Source of the DNA: Bacteroidaceae bacterium
GTDB taxonomy: Bacteria > Bacteroidota > Bacteroidia > Bacteroidales > Bacteroidaceae
Reading direction: 5' to 3'
Length of the DNA stretch: 44,101 bases
NCBI GenBank assembly: GCA_021443335.1
Contig: JABUUE010000007.1
Coordinates: 3,818-47,918 of the forward strand
The notes beneath the pieces were generated by a model, which worked only from the letters and a program-made list of their open reading frames with translations, made no database searches and was not told the origin of the DNA. This document shows positions 1 to 8,255 of the stretch, in pieces. The translations under genes and the position numbers were made by a program. Position 1 is the stretch's first letter. The number at the start of each line of letters is the position of its first letter.

Positions 1-52
1 CATTATCTATCTGATAGTGGAAAGTTCTTTGCAAGCAAAGCGGCAGAGCCGA
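1..52 (-). repeat. Dispersed multi-palindrome repeat, copy A (runs off the window)
   Basis: Reverse complement CTCGGCTCTGCCGCTTTGCTTGCAAAGAACTTTCCACTATCAGATAGATAATG. Confidence 0.85.
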
Positions 53-131
53 GCGCATTGGAAGTTTGATGTATTTTGGGATTTAACCCATTAATGGGTA
101 AACTCGCGGGTGTAGAATCCAACATAAGATT

Positions 132-1610
132 ATGGCATCGTTAAAATCACTGTTTAAAGATACTGCCATTTATGGCATGAGCAGTATTGTAGGTCGTTTT
201 CTTAACTACCTGCTTGTTCCGATGTACACAAATGTCATTGCGGCATCGAGTGGCGGTTATGGCATAATCACAAATATATACTCTTATGTTGCCCTGCTGT
301 TTGTGATTCTCACTTACGGTATGGAGACCACCTTCTTCCGCTTCATGAACAAGGAAGGGGAAGACGCGCGGACTGTTTATCGCACAATTCTTACGATGGT
401 GGGATGTACAAGCACGCTTTTTGTGGCGCTTGTGTTCCTGTTCATCAATCCTATCACTTCGTGGATGGGTTATGCTGACCATCCGTCGTATGTGTGGACG
501 ATGGCAATAGTCATAGCTCTTGACGCTTTTCAGGCAATACCTTTTGCTTATCTGCGTTATAAGAAAAGACCTATTAAGTTTGCCGCGCTGAAGTTGCTGT
601 TCATAGCCATGAACATTGCGCTCAACCTCTTGTTCTTCTTGGTACTTTACGACCCGGAGATAGGAGCTGGCTATGCTTTCTATATTAATCTGGCGTGTAC
701 ATCAACGATAACATTCTTCTTCTGGAAAGAACTTAAAGAAGGTTTCCGCTTAGGTAAGAAAACGTTTGATGCAGAGGGTGTTGCTGTCAAGTCATGCTGG
801 ATAGACAAAGCTCTTGTATGCCGTATGCTTTCTTATTCGTGGCCGATATTGGTTCTTGGCATTGCCGGTATTCTCAATCAGACGGCTGACAAGATTCTTT
901 TCCGGAATATTTACACAGGTGCTGATGCAGATGTGCAGTTGGGCATTTATGGCGCTGCCGTTAAGATAGCCATGATTATGGCGATGATTACGCAGGCTTT
1001 CCGCTATGCTTATGAGCCATTTGTGTTTGCCGGGGCGAAGGACAAGAACAGCAAGGAGATGTATTCCAAGGCGATGAGTTATTTCATCGTGTTTACCCTG
1101 ATAGCGTTTCTGATGGTTGTCGGTTATATGGACATTCTGAAGTACGTCATCGGTAAAGACTATTGGGAAGGTCTGCGCGTTGTTCCGATAGTGATGGCAG
1201 CAGAGATAATGATGGGCATCACTTTTAACCTGTCATTCTGGTATAAGTTGACAGACAGCACTTTGTGGGGTGCTGTGCTTTCAGGTATCAGTTGTGCGGT
1301 GTTGCTGGCGGTGAACATTATCTTCGTGCCGGAATACGGCTATATGGCTTGTGCCTGGGGAGGTGTTGCCGGTTATGGAACGAACATGATTCTCTCTTAT
1401 CTTGTTGGACAGAAGAAATATCCTGTAAACTATCATCTGCCTTCAATCTTTGTTTATGTTGTAGCGGCAGCTGTAGGCTTTTATGTGATAAACTTCATCA
1501 ACGGCCTTGACCTTGCGCTGATTATCCGCTTGCTGCTTAATACTGTTGTAATTGCGGTGTTTGCGTTGGGAATGTTGAAGGTTATGGGATTCAAGCTTGT
1601 GAGGAGATAA
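132..1610 (+). CDS. Oligosaccharide flippase / polysaccharide biosynthesis (MATE/Wzx-like) membrane protein
   Basis: 492 aa ORF, many hydrophobic helices, N-terminus 'LKSLFKDTAIYGMSSIVGRFLNYLLVPMYT' typical of Wzx-like flippases. Confidence 0.88.
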   Translation: MASLKSLFKDTAIYGMSSIVGRFLNYLLVPMYTNVIAASSGGYGIITNIYSYVALLFVILTYGMETTFFRFMNKEGEDARTVYRTILTMVGCTSTLFVALVFLFINPITSWMGYADHPSYVWTMAIVIALDAFQAIPFAYLRYKKRPIKFAALKLLFIAMNIALNLLFFLVLYDPEIGAGYAFYINLACTSTITFFFWKELKEGFRLGKKTFDAEGVAVKSCWIDKALVCRMLSYSWPILVLGIAGILNQTADKILFRNIYTGADADVQLGIYGAAVKIAMIMAMITQAFRYAYEPFVFAGAKDKNSKEMYSKAMSYFIVFTLIAFLMVVGYMDILKYVIGKDYWEGLRVVPIVMAAEIMMGITFNLSFWYKLTDSTLWGAVLSGISCAVLLAVNIIFVPEYGYMACAWGGVAGYGTNMILSYLVGQKKYPVNYHLPSIFVYVVAAAVGFYVINFINGLDLALIIRLLLNTVVIAVFALGMLKVMGFKLVRR

Positions 1611-1620
1611 TAAAAACAAT

Positions 1621-2247
1621 ATGCAATATAGAAGCACCGAGGAAATATTGAATGCCAGCACTCATCTTGTGGGACTGCTGTTTGCCCTTTTCACATCGTG
1701 GTATATGATATGGTTAGGGGCTTGCGTCAATTGGCAATACACATTGGGCGTCAGCCTGTTTGTTGCTGGCATGCTGATGATGTACGGCTGTTCGGCGCTC
1801 TATCATTGGTGGGTGTCAAAAAAAGTCAAGCTCACTCTTCGTAAGCTTGACCATATAAGCATTTATGTTATGATTGCCGCAAGTTACTCGCCAATATGTA
1901 TTGGGGTGCTTGGCGGTGTTCTTGGCTGGACAATGTTCGGCGTGTTGTGGGCAATAACCCTCGGCGGCACATTCTACAAGATTTTCGCTCTTGGCCGCTG
2001 GCCGTGGCTCTCGTTGGGCATTTACCTTGTGATGGGGTGGAGCGGAGTGATACTTGCTTTGCCGATATATCAGAAGATGGATGCGCTGCCAATGATTTGC
2101 ATCCTCACGGAAGGACTTCTATACACGGCAGGCACATACTTCTTTTCTCACGATAACCGCCGTTATTTCCACACCATCTGGCATATCTTTGTCCTTCTTG
2201 GCAGCATTGCCCACTGGCTCGCGGTTCTTTTTATATTAATGGGATAA
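1621..2247 (+). CDS. Hemolysin III / PAQR family membrane protein
   Basis: 208 aa, 'EEILNASTHLVGLLFAL...YGCSALYHW...LDHISIYVMIAASYSPICIG' hemolysin III signature. Confidence 0.9.
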   Translation: MQYRSTEEILNASTHLVGLLFALFTSWYMIWLGACVNWQYTLGVSLFVAGMLMMYGCSALYHWWVSKKVKLTLRKLDHISIYVMIAASYSPICIGVLGGVLGWTMFGVLWAITLGGTFYKIFALGRWPWLSLGIYLVMGWSGVILALPIYQKMDALPMICILTEGLLYTAGTYFFSHDNRRYFHTIWHIFVLLGSIAHWLAVLFILMG

Positions 2248-2250
2248 ATC

Positions 2251-2492
2251 TAAGTACAAAGTTCTAAGTACAAAGTACAAAGTACTAAGTTCAAAGTATG
2301 ATTACCTTTATTAAGTACGAAGTACAAAGTACGAAGTTAGTTCCTTACAGTCAGAGACATCATTGTCTATCTGATAGAGGAAAGTTGTAAGTATGATTTG
2401 CTTCTGAGGTTTCGATTCTGCCTTTAAGTGGGTAATAATACTTAGTACTTAGTACTTAGTACTTAGTACTTGGAACTTAGTACTTAAAACTT
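2251..2492. repeat. Opposed heptamer arrays (AAGTACA/AGTACTA) forming an inverted repeat around copy B
   Basis: Left 2251-2306 TAAGTACAAAGTTCTAAGTACAAAGTACAAAGTACTAAGTTCAAAGTATGATTACC; right 2431-2492 GGTAATAATACTTAGTACTTAGTACTTAGTACTTAGTACTTGGAACTTAGTACTTAAAACTT. Confidence 0.9.
2341..2386 (-). repeat. Dispersed multi-palindrome repeat, copy B (partial)
   Basis: TTCCTTACAGTCAGAGACATCATTGTCTATCTGATAGAGGAAAGTT. Confidence 0.85.
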
Positions 2493-2502
2493 AAGAAATT
2501 CC

Positions 2503-3210
2503 TCATTCCCCTTCTTCCTCTTCTTCGCAAATCAGCTTGTAGCCTTTTCCGTGAACATTCAGAATCTGTACGCGGCTGTCTTGGGCGAGAGCTTTACGGA
2601 GCTTTGTGATATAGACATCCATAGAGCGGGCGTTGAAATAGTTGTCGTCCACCCAAATCTTTTTCAGGGCGAAGTCTCGTTGCAGAATCTCGTTCATGTG
2701 GTTGCAAAGCAGAGCCAAGAGGTCGTTCTCTTTTGTTGTGAGTTTCCTGTGTTCGTCGCCGATGGTGAGTGTCTGCTTCTGTGTGTCAAACACATAGTTT
2801 CCAAGATTATAGACGCTCTTCTCCTTTGACTTCTGTCCTTGCACTCTGCGAAGAATTGCTTCTACGCGGAATGTTAGTTCTTCCATTGAGAACGGTTTTG
2901 TCAGATAGTCGTCAGCACCGATGCGGAAACCTTCGAGGATATCCTCTTTGAGAGTCTTCGCGGTGAGGAAGATGATAGGGACGGAGGTGTTCAGATGGCG
3001 TATGTCTGTTGCGAGAGTGAAGCCGTCTTTCTTAGGCATCATGACATCAAAGATGCAGATGTCGAAGGTGTCGTTGTTGAAAGCTTTTAAGCCTTCCTCG
3101 CCATCGTAACATAGGGTTGTATCGTAGCCCTTTGTGATAAGATATTCGCGGAGGAGCATGCCGAGGTTCTCGTCGTCCTCACAAAGAAGAATTTTTGCGG
3201 TGTAATCCAT
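2503..3210 (-). CDS. rprY: OmpR-family response regulator, RprY-like
   Basis: 'KILLCEDDENLGMLLREYLITKGYDT...DVMMPKKDGFTLA...IFLTAKTLKEDILEGFRIGADDYLTKPFSMEEL' plus C-terminal winged helix. Confidence 0.88.
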   Translation of the reverse strand: MDYTAKILLCEDDENLGMLLREYLITKGYDTTLCYDGEEGLKAFNNDTFDICIFDVMMPKKDGFTLATDIRHLNTSVPIIFLTAKTLKEDILEGFRIGADDYLTKPFSMEELTFRVEAILRRVQGQKSKEKSVYNLGNYVFDTQKQTLTIGDEHRKLTTKENDLLALLCNHMNEILQRDFALKKIWVDDNYFNARSMDVYITKLRKALAQDSRVQILNVHGKGYKLICEEEEEGE

Positions 3211-3369
3211 AATCTATTATATTTATTGTTAATTATTTTTGTTGATATTATGTCTTTTAGGGGGTAATTATATTTGCTATTTTCTATTTTCCATTTACCA
3301 TTACTATTTTCTATTTACTACTGCATGCTTCGTGCTTCCTGCTTGGCTTCCCCTTTTGGGGATGGGGAA

Positions 3370-4854
3370 TTACTTCTCGTAAAGCGGTATGGCAATCTTG
3401 AACGATGTACCTCGCTTGTTGCTGTCGGCGGTTATTGTGCCGCTATGAAGTTCGATGATAGTTTTCACGTACGCCAGTCCGAGTCCGAATCCTTTCACGT
3501 TATGCACATTTCCCGTTGGCACTCGGTAGAACTGCTCGAAGATTTTTTTCAGGTTCTCACGCTTTATTCCGATGCCGTTGTCTGAGATTACGAGATATAC
3601 AAATTTGTCGTCGTTCCATGATTTCACTTCGATGTGGCACGGTCTGTCCGGATGTTTGTACTTTATGGCGTTGTCGAAGATGTTGAAGATGGCGTTTGAG
3701 AAGTGCGTTTCATCTACATAGATGTCAGCCTTGTCAGCTTCAAGTTCCGGAACAATCTCGCCTCCAGTGTGTTCCACTCTGAGCAGGAATGTCGATGCAA
3801 TGCTTTCAACAAGTTCGTTGAGGTTGAGTTCCGACTTCTTGAATGTAGCTTTCTGCTTCTCGAAGAGCGACATTTGCAGCACCTTCTCCACCAGATACCG
3901 CAGTCGTTTTGCCTCTTCCGTCACCACTCCGCCAAGGTTCTTTATCATTGCTGGCGTCTTTGTCACGTTCGTGTCTGTCAGCATCTGACCTGCGAGCGAG
4001 ATAGAACTGATAGGCGTCTTCAGCTCGTGAGTCATGTTGTTGATAAAGTCGTTCTTTATCTGGCTGTTCTTCTTCTGCTTGAAGATAAGCGCTACCGTTA
4101 TGAAGAATATGAGGATGAGAATGATGGTGAAGATGAGAGCTGGGATGAGGAAGCGGATAGAGCTATACAGATATTGGCTCATCTCAGGGAAATGTATGGT
4201 CACCAGTCCGACCTTGTTTATAGGATCGTTGCGGAACAACACATCCGAATACGAGTAGTTCATGCCGTCGGTGGTGAAGTCTGGGCAACGGTAAACCTCG
4301 CGTCCGTCTTGCGATGTGATGATGAAATGGTAGTCCAGGTTCACGCCGTTGTTCTGCAGCTCAGTCCTCAGGTCTTGGTCAAACAACTTGAAGTTGATTC
4401 GCTCGTTCAGAGGTTTTTCTGATGCTGTGTATATCAGCTTGTATATCACCTCATCTAAGAGTGCTTTCTGGTAAACATATCTGTTTTTCACAGCCTCCTG
4501 CATCTGCTTTGTCGCGTCGGCGATGGAGTTCTTGTCGTGCCTTACAATCAGCGCTTTAGGAGTGTTTGCAGGTCTGTTTTCTTGAATCTTCTGGCGAAAA
4601 GTCTTGAAGTATGTTGATGAGGCAACGCTGTCGTTTGCGCTCGATTGTCGTTTGATGTCGGCCTCGAGATATCGCAGCGCCTCGTTGAGCTCAAGGTTGC
4701 GCGATGTCTGGTAGAGTGCTGTCTGTACCGATGCGTCAAACTGCCTTTTTTTTATGGTGACAATGTCCTTAATGTATTTCACCTGCACCGTCAGCAATGC
4801 GATGAAGACGGCGGTGATTACAGTGGCCAATATCCATATTGTACTTTTCTTCAT
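3370..4854 (-). CDS. rprX: Sensor histidine kinase, RprX-like; ATG at 4854 preferred over the track's TTG at 4863
   Basis: 'NDFINNMTHELKTPISSISLAGQML' H-box, N/G boxes 'NAIFNIFDNAIKY', 'GFGLGLAYVKTIIELHSG'; just upstream of rprY on the same strand. Confidence 0.87.
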   Translation of the reverse strand: MKKSTIWILATVITAVFIALLTVQVKYIKDIVTIKKRQFDASVQTALYQTSRNLELNEALRYLEADIKRQSSANDSVASSTYFKTFRQKIQENRPANTPKALIVRHDKNSIADATKQMQEAVKNRYVYQKALLDEVIYKLIYTASEKPLNERINFKLFDQDLRTELQNNGVNLDYHFIITSQDGREVYRCPDFTTDGMNYSYSDVLFRNDPINKVGLVTIHFPEMSQYLYSSIRFLIPALIFTIILILIFFITVALIFKQKKNSQIKNDFINNMTHELKTPISSISLAGQMLTDTNVTKTPAMIKNLGGVVTEEAKRLRYLVEKVLQMSLFEKQKATFKKSELNLNELVESIASTFLLRVEHTGGEIVPELEADKADIYVDETHFSNAIFNIFDNAIKYKHPDRPCHIEVKSWNDDKFVYLVISDNGIGIKRENLKKIFEQFYRVPTGNVHNVKGFGLGLAYVKTIIELHSGTITADSNKRGTSFKIAIPLYEK

Positions 4855-4864
4855 AAGCCTCAAG

Positions 4865-4951
4865 TAATTTATTAATGATTAATTTTTATTGACTAATGCG
4901 GTGTTCTGTCTGTTTTCCGGATTAATCCTTTATCATTAATAATTAATCTTT
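4865..4951. repeat. Opposed TTAATGATTAAT-type arrays upstream of rprX
   Basis: Left 4865-4901 TAATTTATTAATGATTAATTTTTATTGACTAATGCGG; right 4918-4951 CGGATTAATCCTTTATCATTAATAATTAATCTTT. Confidence 0.7.
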
Positions 4952-5191
4952 CAGATTGCCGAGTGTGAGTAAACTCGCAACTTCACGTTGCAAAGTTATG
5001 AAATGTTATTTATTACCGCATAATTTTCGTTAAACATTTCTATAAAAATCACATAATTTAACAAAAACTAACATTAAACTTTTGACCTATACGCCTAACT
5101 TTTAGCATAAAGAAGGTTTACTAATGTTCGAAAATGAAAATAAATTGAGATTTATTTTGCATTGTCTTCACTTAATTGTAACTTTGCACAC

Positions 5192-6760
5192 GTGATAAGG
5201 GAAGTACAGTTGAGAATATTGCCGGAAGTTGCGGGCGACAGCAGTCGTCTGCGCTCGTATCTCTCTGAGGAATACGCTATTAACTTACGCGGCATAAAAG
5301 GTGTCAGAGTGCTGAAACGCTCTATCGACGCGCGTCAGAGACAAGTGTTTGTCAACCTAAAAGTGCGCGTTTACGTCAACGAAGAGCCTTCCGACGACGA
5401 GTACCAGCGCATTGACTACAAGCCTGTGTCAGGACAGAGGCAGGCTGTTGTTGTGGGTGCCGGACCGGCGGGCTTGTTTGCCGCCTTGCATTTGATAGAG
5501 CACGACATCCGTCCGATAGTCGTTGAGCGTGGCAAGAATGTGCGCGACCGCAAGAAAGACATCGCTGTCATTTCCCGTGAAGGCTATGTTGATCCCGAAA
5601 GCAACTACTCGTTTGGAGAGGGTGGGGCAGGGGCTTATAGCGACGGCAAGCTCTACACCCGTTCAAAGAAGCGCGGTTCCACAGACAGAATTCTCAACAT
5701 CTTTTGTCAGCACGGCGCGTCAACAGCCATTCTCGCCGATGCCCATCCGCATATAGGAACAGACAAGTTGCCGCGAGTTATTGAGAATATGCGCAACGAG
5801 ATTTTGCGCTGCGGCGGCGAGGTTCATTTCCAGACAAAGATGACCGGATTGCTATTGGACACAGCGACAAACACCTGCAGAGGCATTGTTGCAAGAAATA
5901 TGCTTACCGGCGAGGAATGTGAGTTTCACGGACCGGTCATACTTGCCACTGGTCATTCCGCACGCGATGTTTACCGCTATCTTCACGCCTCACGCATCCA
6001 CATAGAGCCTAAAGCACTTGCGGTGGGAGTTCGTCTCGAGCATCCGTCGCAGTTGATAGACCAGATACAATATCATTCCCGCAATGGCAGGGGCAAATAT
6101 CTTCCAGCCGCAGAATACAGCTTTGTCACGCAGGTTGACGGCCGCGGAGTTTACAGCTTTTGCATGTGTCCCGGCGGCTTTGTCGTGCCAGCGGCGAGCG
6201 GTCCCGAGCAGATTGTTGTCAATGGCATGAGCCCGTCGTCGCGAGGAGGCAAGTGGAGCAATAGCGGAATGGTTGTTGAGGTCAGTCCGCAAAACGACAA
6301 CCCTCTCTGCATGCTCGAATATCAGGAGCAGTTAGAGCGGATGTGCTACTGCAATAAAGGCGAGAAACTTGCCGCACCATCACAGCGAATGGCAGATTTC
6401 GTGAACAACCGCATCTCCGCCGACCTTCCTACGTCGTCATATTCTCCCGGCCTTATCTCTTCGCCGCTCCATTTCTGGATGCCTAAAGAGATAAGCTCGC
6501 GTCTGCAGACCGCCTTCAAGGAGTTTGGCAGAAAGAGTCACGGTTTCCTCACCAACGAGGCTGTCCTGATAGCTATGGAAACCCGCACTTCAGCTCCAGT
6601 GCGCATTGTCCGCGACATCGAGACATTGCAGCATATCTCAGTCAAAGGTCTTTTCCCCGCTGGCGAAGGAGCAGGCTATGCCGGAGGAATAGTCTCTGCG
6701 GCTATTGACGGCGAGCGTTGCGCAGATGCGGTAAACACCTTGATTTACTTGAAATTCTAA
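5192..6760 (+). CDS. NAD(P)/FAD-dependent oxidoreductase (FAD-dependent dehydrogenase); GTG start at 5192 preferred over TTG at 5162
   Basis: 'AVVVGAGPAGLFAALHLIEHDIRPIVVERGKNVRDRKKD', 'NYSFGEGGAGAYSDGKLYTRSKKRG'; the TTG at 5162 lies inside the promoter. Confidence 0.87.
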   Translation: MIREVQLRILPEVAGDSSRLRSYLSEEYAINLRGIKGVRVLKRSIDARQRQVFVNLKVRVYVNEEPSDDEYQRIDYKPVSGQRQAVVVGAGPAGLFAALHLIEHDIRPIVVERGKNVRDRKKDIAVISREGYVDPESNYSFGEGGAGAYSDGKLYTRSKKRGSTDRILNIFCQHGASTAILADAHPHIGTDKLPRVIENMRNEILRCGGEVHFQTKMTGLLLDTATNTCRGIVARNMLTGEECEFHGPVILATGHSARDVYRYLHASRIHIEPKALAVGVRLEHPSQLIDQIQYHSRNGRGKYLPAAEYSFVTQVDGRGVYSFCMCPGGFVVPAASGPEQIVVNGMSPSSRGGKWSNSGMVVEVSPQNDNPLCMLEYQEQLERMCYCNKGEKLAAPSQRMADFVNNRISADLPTSSYSPGLISSPLHFWMPKEISSRLQTAFKEFGRKSHGFLTNEAVLIAMETRTSAPVRIVRDIETLQHISVKGLFPAGEGAGYAGGIVSAAIDGERCADAVNTLIYLKF

Positions 6761-6777
6761 TTAATCATAACATAAAT

Positions 6778-6816
6778 GTGATATATCCCCCACAAGACAT
6801 ATCACTCCCCTTTTTT
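6778..6816 (+). terminator. Weak intrinsic terminator after the FAD-dehydrogenase
   Basis: GTGATAT-14 nt-ATATCAC then TCCCCTTTTTT. Confidence 0.5.
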
Positions 6817-6925
6817 GAATGATTAATTATTAATGATAAATGATTAATTCGGAGTAAACAAAACACCGCATTAATTAACAATTTATCTTTCGCTCCGCAT
6901 TAATAAATAATCATTAATCATTAAA
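6817..6925. repeat. Opposed ATTAATGAT-type arrays upstream of purT
   Basis: Left 6817-6854 GAATGATTAATTATTAATGATAAATGATTAATTCGGAG; right 6893-6925 CTCCGCATTAATAAATAATCATTAATCATTAA. Confidence 0.75.
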
Positions 6926-6959
6926 CAAATTACAAAGAGGGGTTGGGGGTGAGGCTTTT

Positions 6960-8117
6960 ATGAAAAAAATTCTTCTTTTAGGAAGCGGCGAGCTCGGTAA
7001 GGAGTTCGTCATTGCAGCAAAGAGAAAGGGCTGCTACGTTATTGCTTGTGACAAATACGACAACGCTCCTGCCATGCAGGTTGCCGATGAGCGTGAGGTG
7101 TTCCCGATGCTCGATGGCGACGCTCTCGAGGCTGTTGTCAAGAAGCACAATCCTGACATCATTGTTCCCGAAATCGAGGCTATCCGCACCGAGCGTCTCT
7201 ATGCTTTCGAAGAGCGTGGCGTGAAGGTTGTGCCTTCTGCGCGTGCGGTTAACTACACGATGAACCGCCGTGCCATCCGCGACCTTGCTTCACGAGAGCT
7301 CGGCTTGCGCACAGCAAAATATTTCTACGCCAAGACTTACGACGAGTTCAAGAAGGCTGCCGACGAGATTGGCTTCCCATGTGTTGTCAAGCCGCTTATG
7401 TCGTCTTCTGGCCACGGACAGAGTTATGTCCACAATGAGGGCGAATTAGAGCAGGCGTTCAACGAGGCAATGGAAGGCAGCCGCGGCGATGTCAAGGAAG
7501 TTATCATCGAGGAGTTCATCGATTTCGACAGCGAGTTCACCCTTCTCACCGTTACGCAGCAGAACGCTCCAACAATCTTCTGCCCACCGATAGGTCATGT
7601 TCAGATTGGCGGCGACTACCGTGAGAGCTGGCAGCCTTACACCATCAGCGACGAGGCGTTGAAGCAGGCACAGAAGATGGCTGACCAAGTGACAAAGGCA
7701 CTCACAGGCACTGGCATCTGGGGTGTTGAGTTCTTCCTCACGAAGCAGGGCGAGGTTATCTTCTCAGAGCTTTCTCCACGTCCACACGACACAGGAATGG
7801 TAACCCTCGGTCACACCACAAACCTCTCAGAGTTTGAGCTTCACTGCCGCGCCGTCCTCGGTCTCCCTATCCACGATATCAAGCTCGAGCACGCTGGCGC
7901 ATCTGCTGTTGTTCTTGCCAAGACCGACAGCGACAAGCCTCTCGATTACAACCTTAACGACGTGCTCGCAGAGGAGAATGCTCGCATCAGAATCTTCGGC
8001 AAGCCTAACTGCCATGTTGGTCGCCGCATGGGTGTTGTCCTCACTTATGGCGATATCACTGCTGACACCACCGCCCTTCGCGACAAGGCAAAGCGACTGG
8101 CTGCTACGGTGTTGTAA
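6960..8117 (+). CDS. purT: Formate-dependent phosphoribosylglycinamide formyltransferase (PurT)
   Basis: ATP-grasp protein, '[40 protein letters not shown]', '[11 protein letters not shown]'. Confidence 0.95.
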   Translation: MKKILLLGSGELGKEFVIAAKRKGCYVIACDKYDNAPAMQVADEREVFPMLDGDALEAVVKKHNPDIIVPEIEAIRTERLYAFEERGVKVVPSARAVNYTMNRRAIRDLASRELGLRTAKYFYAKTYDEFKKAADEIGFPCVVKPLMSSSGHGQSYVHNEGELEQAFNEAMEGSRGDVKEVIIEEFIDFDSEFTLLTVTQQNAPTIFCPPIGHVQIGGDYRESWQPYTISDEALKQAQKMADQVTKALTGTGIWGVEFFLTKQGEVIFSELSPRPHDTGMVTLGHTTNLSEFELHCRAVLGLPIHDIKLEHAGASAVVLAKTDSDKPLDYNLNDVLAEENARIRIFGKPNCHVGRRMGVVLTYGDITADTTALRDKAKRLAATVL

Positions 8118-8255
8118 ATATATATATACGCACGCACACATACACCTCTTCCTAACCCTCCCCCCAAAGCGGGGAGGGGACTTTAAAGATAGCTTAGGTG
8201 GGAGGGGACTTAATGATAGTTTAAAAAGAGAAATTACAGCCTCTGTTAACGATTA

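Noticed and set aside
86-99. Perfect palindrome ACCCATTAATGGGT upstream of the flippase gene
   Set aside because: Could be an operator, but it is short, and I found no second copy or associated regulator in the window.
2251-2492. Possible CRISPR array
   Set aside because: Units are 7 bp with no spacers; no cas genes in the window.
3703-4422. 239 aa plus-strand ORF
   Set aside because: Antisense to the confidently identified rprX; composition is that of a mirrored coding frame, no recognisable domain.
5162-5191. Track start (TTG) for the FAD-dehydrogenase
   Set aside because: These codons include the -7 promoter box; GTG 5192 fits the protein family N-terminus.
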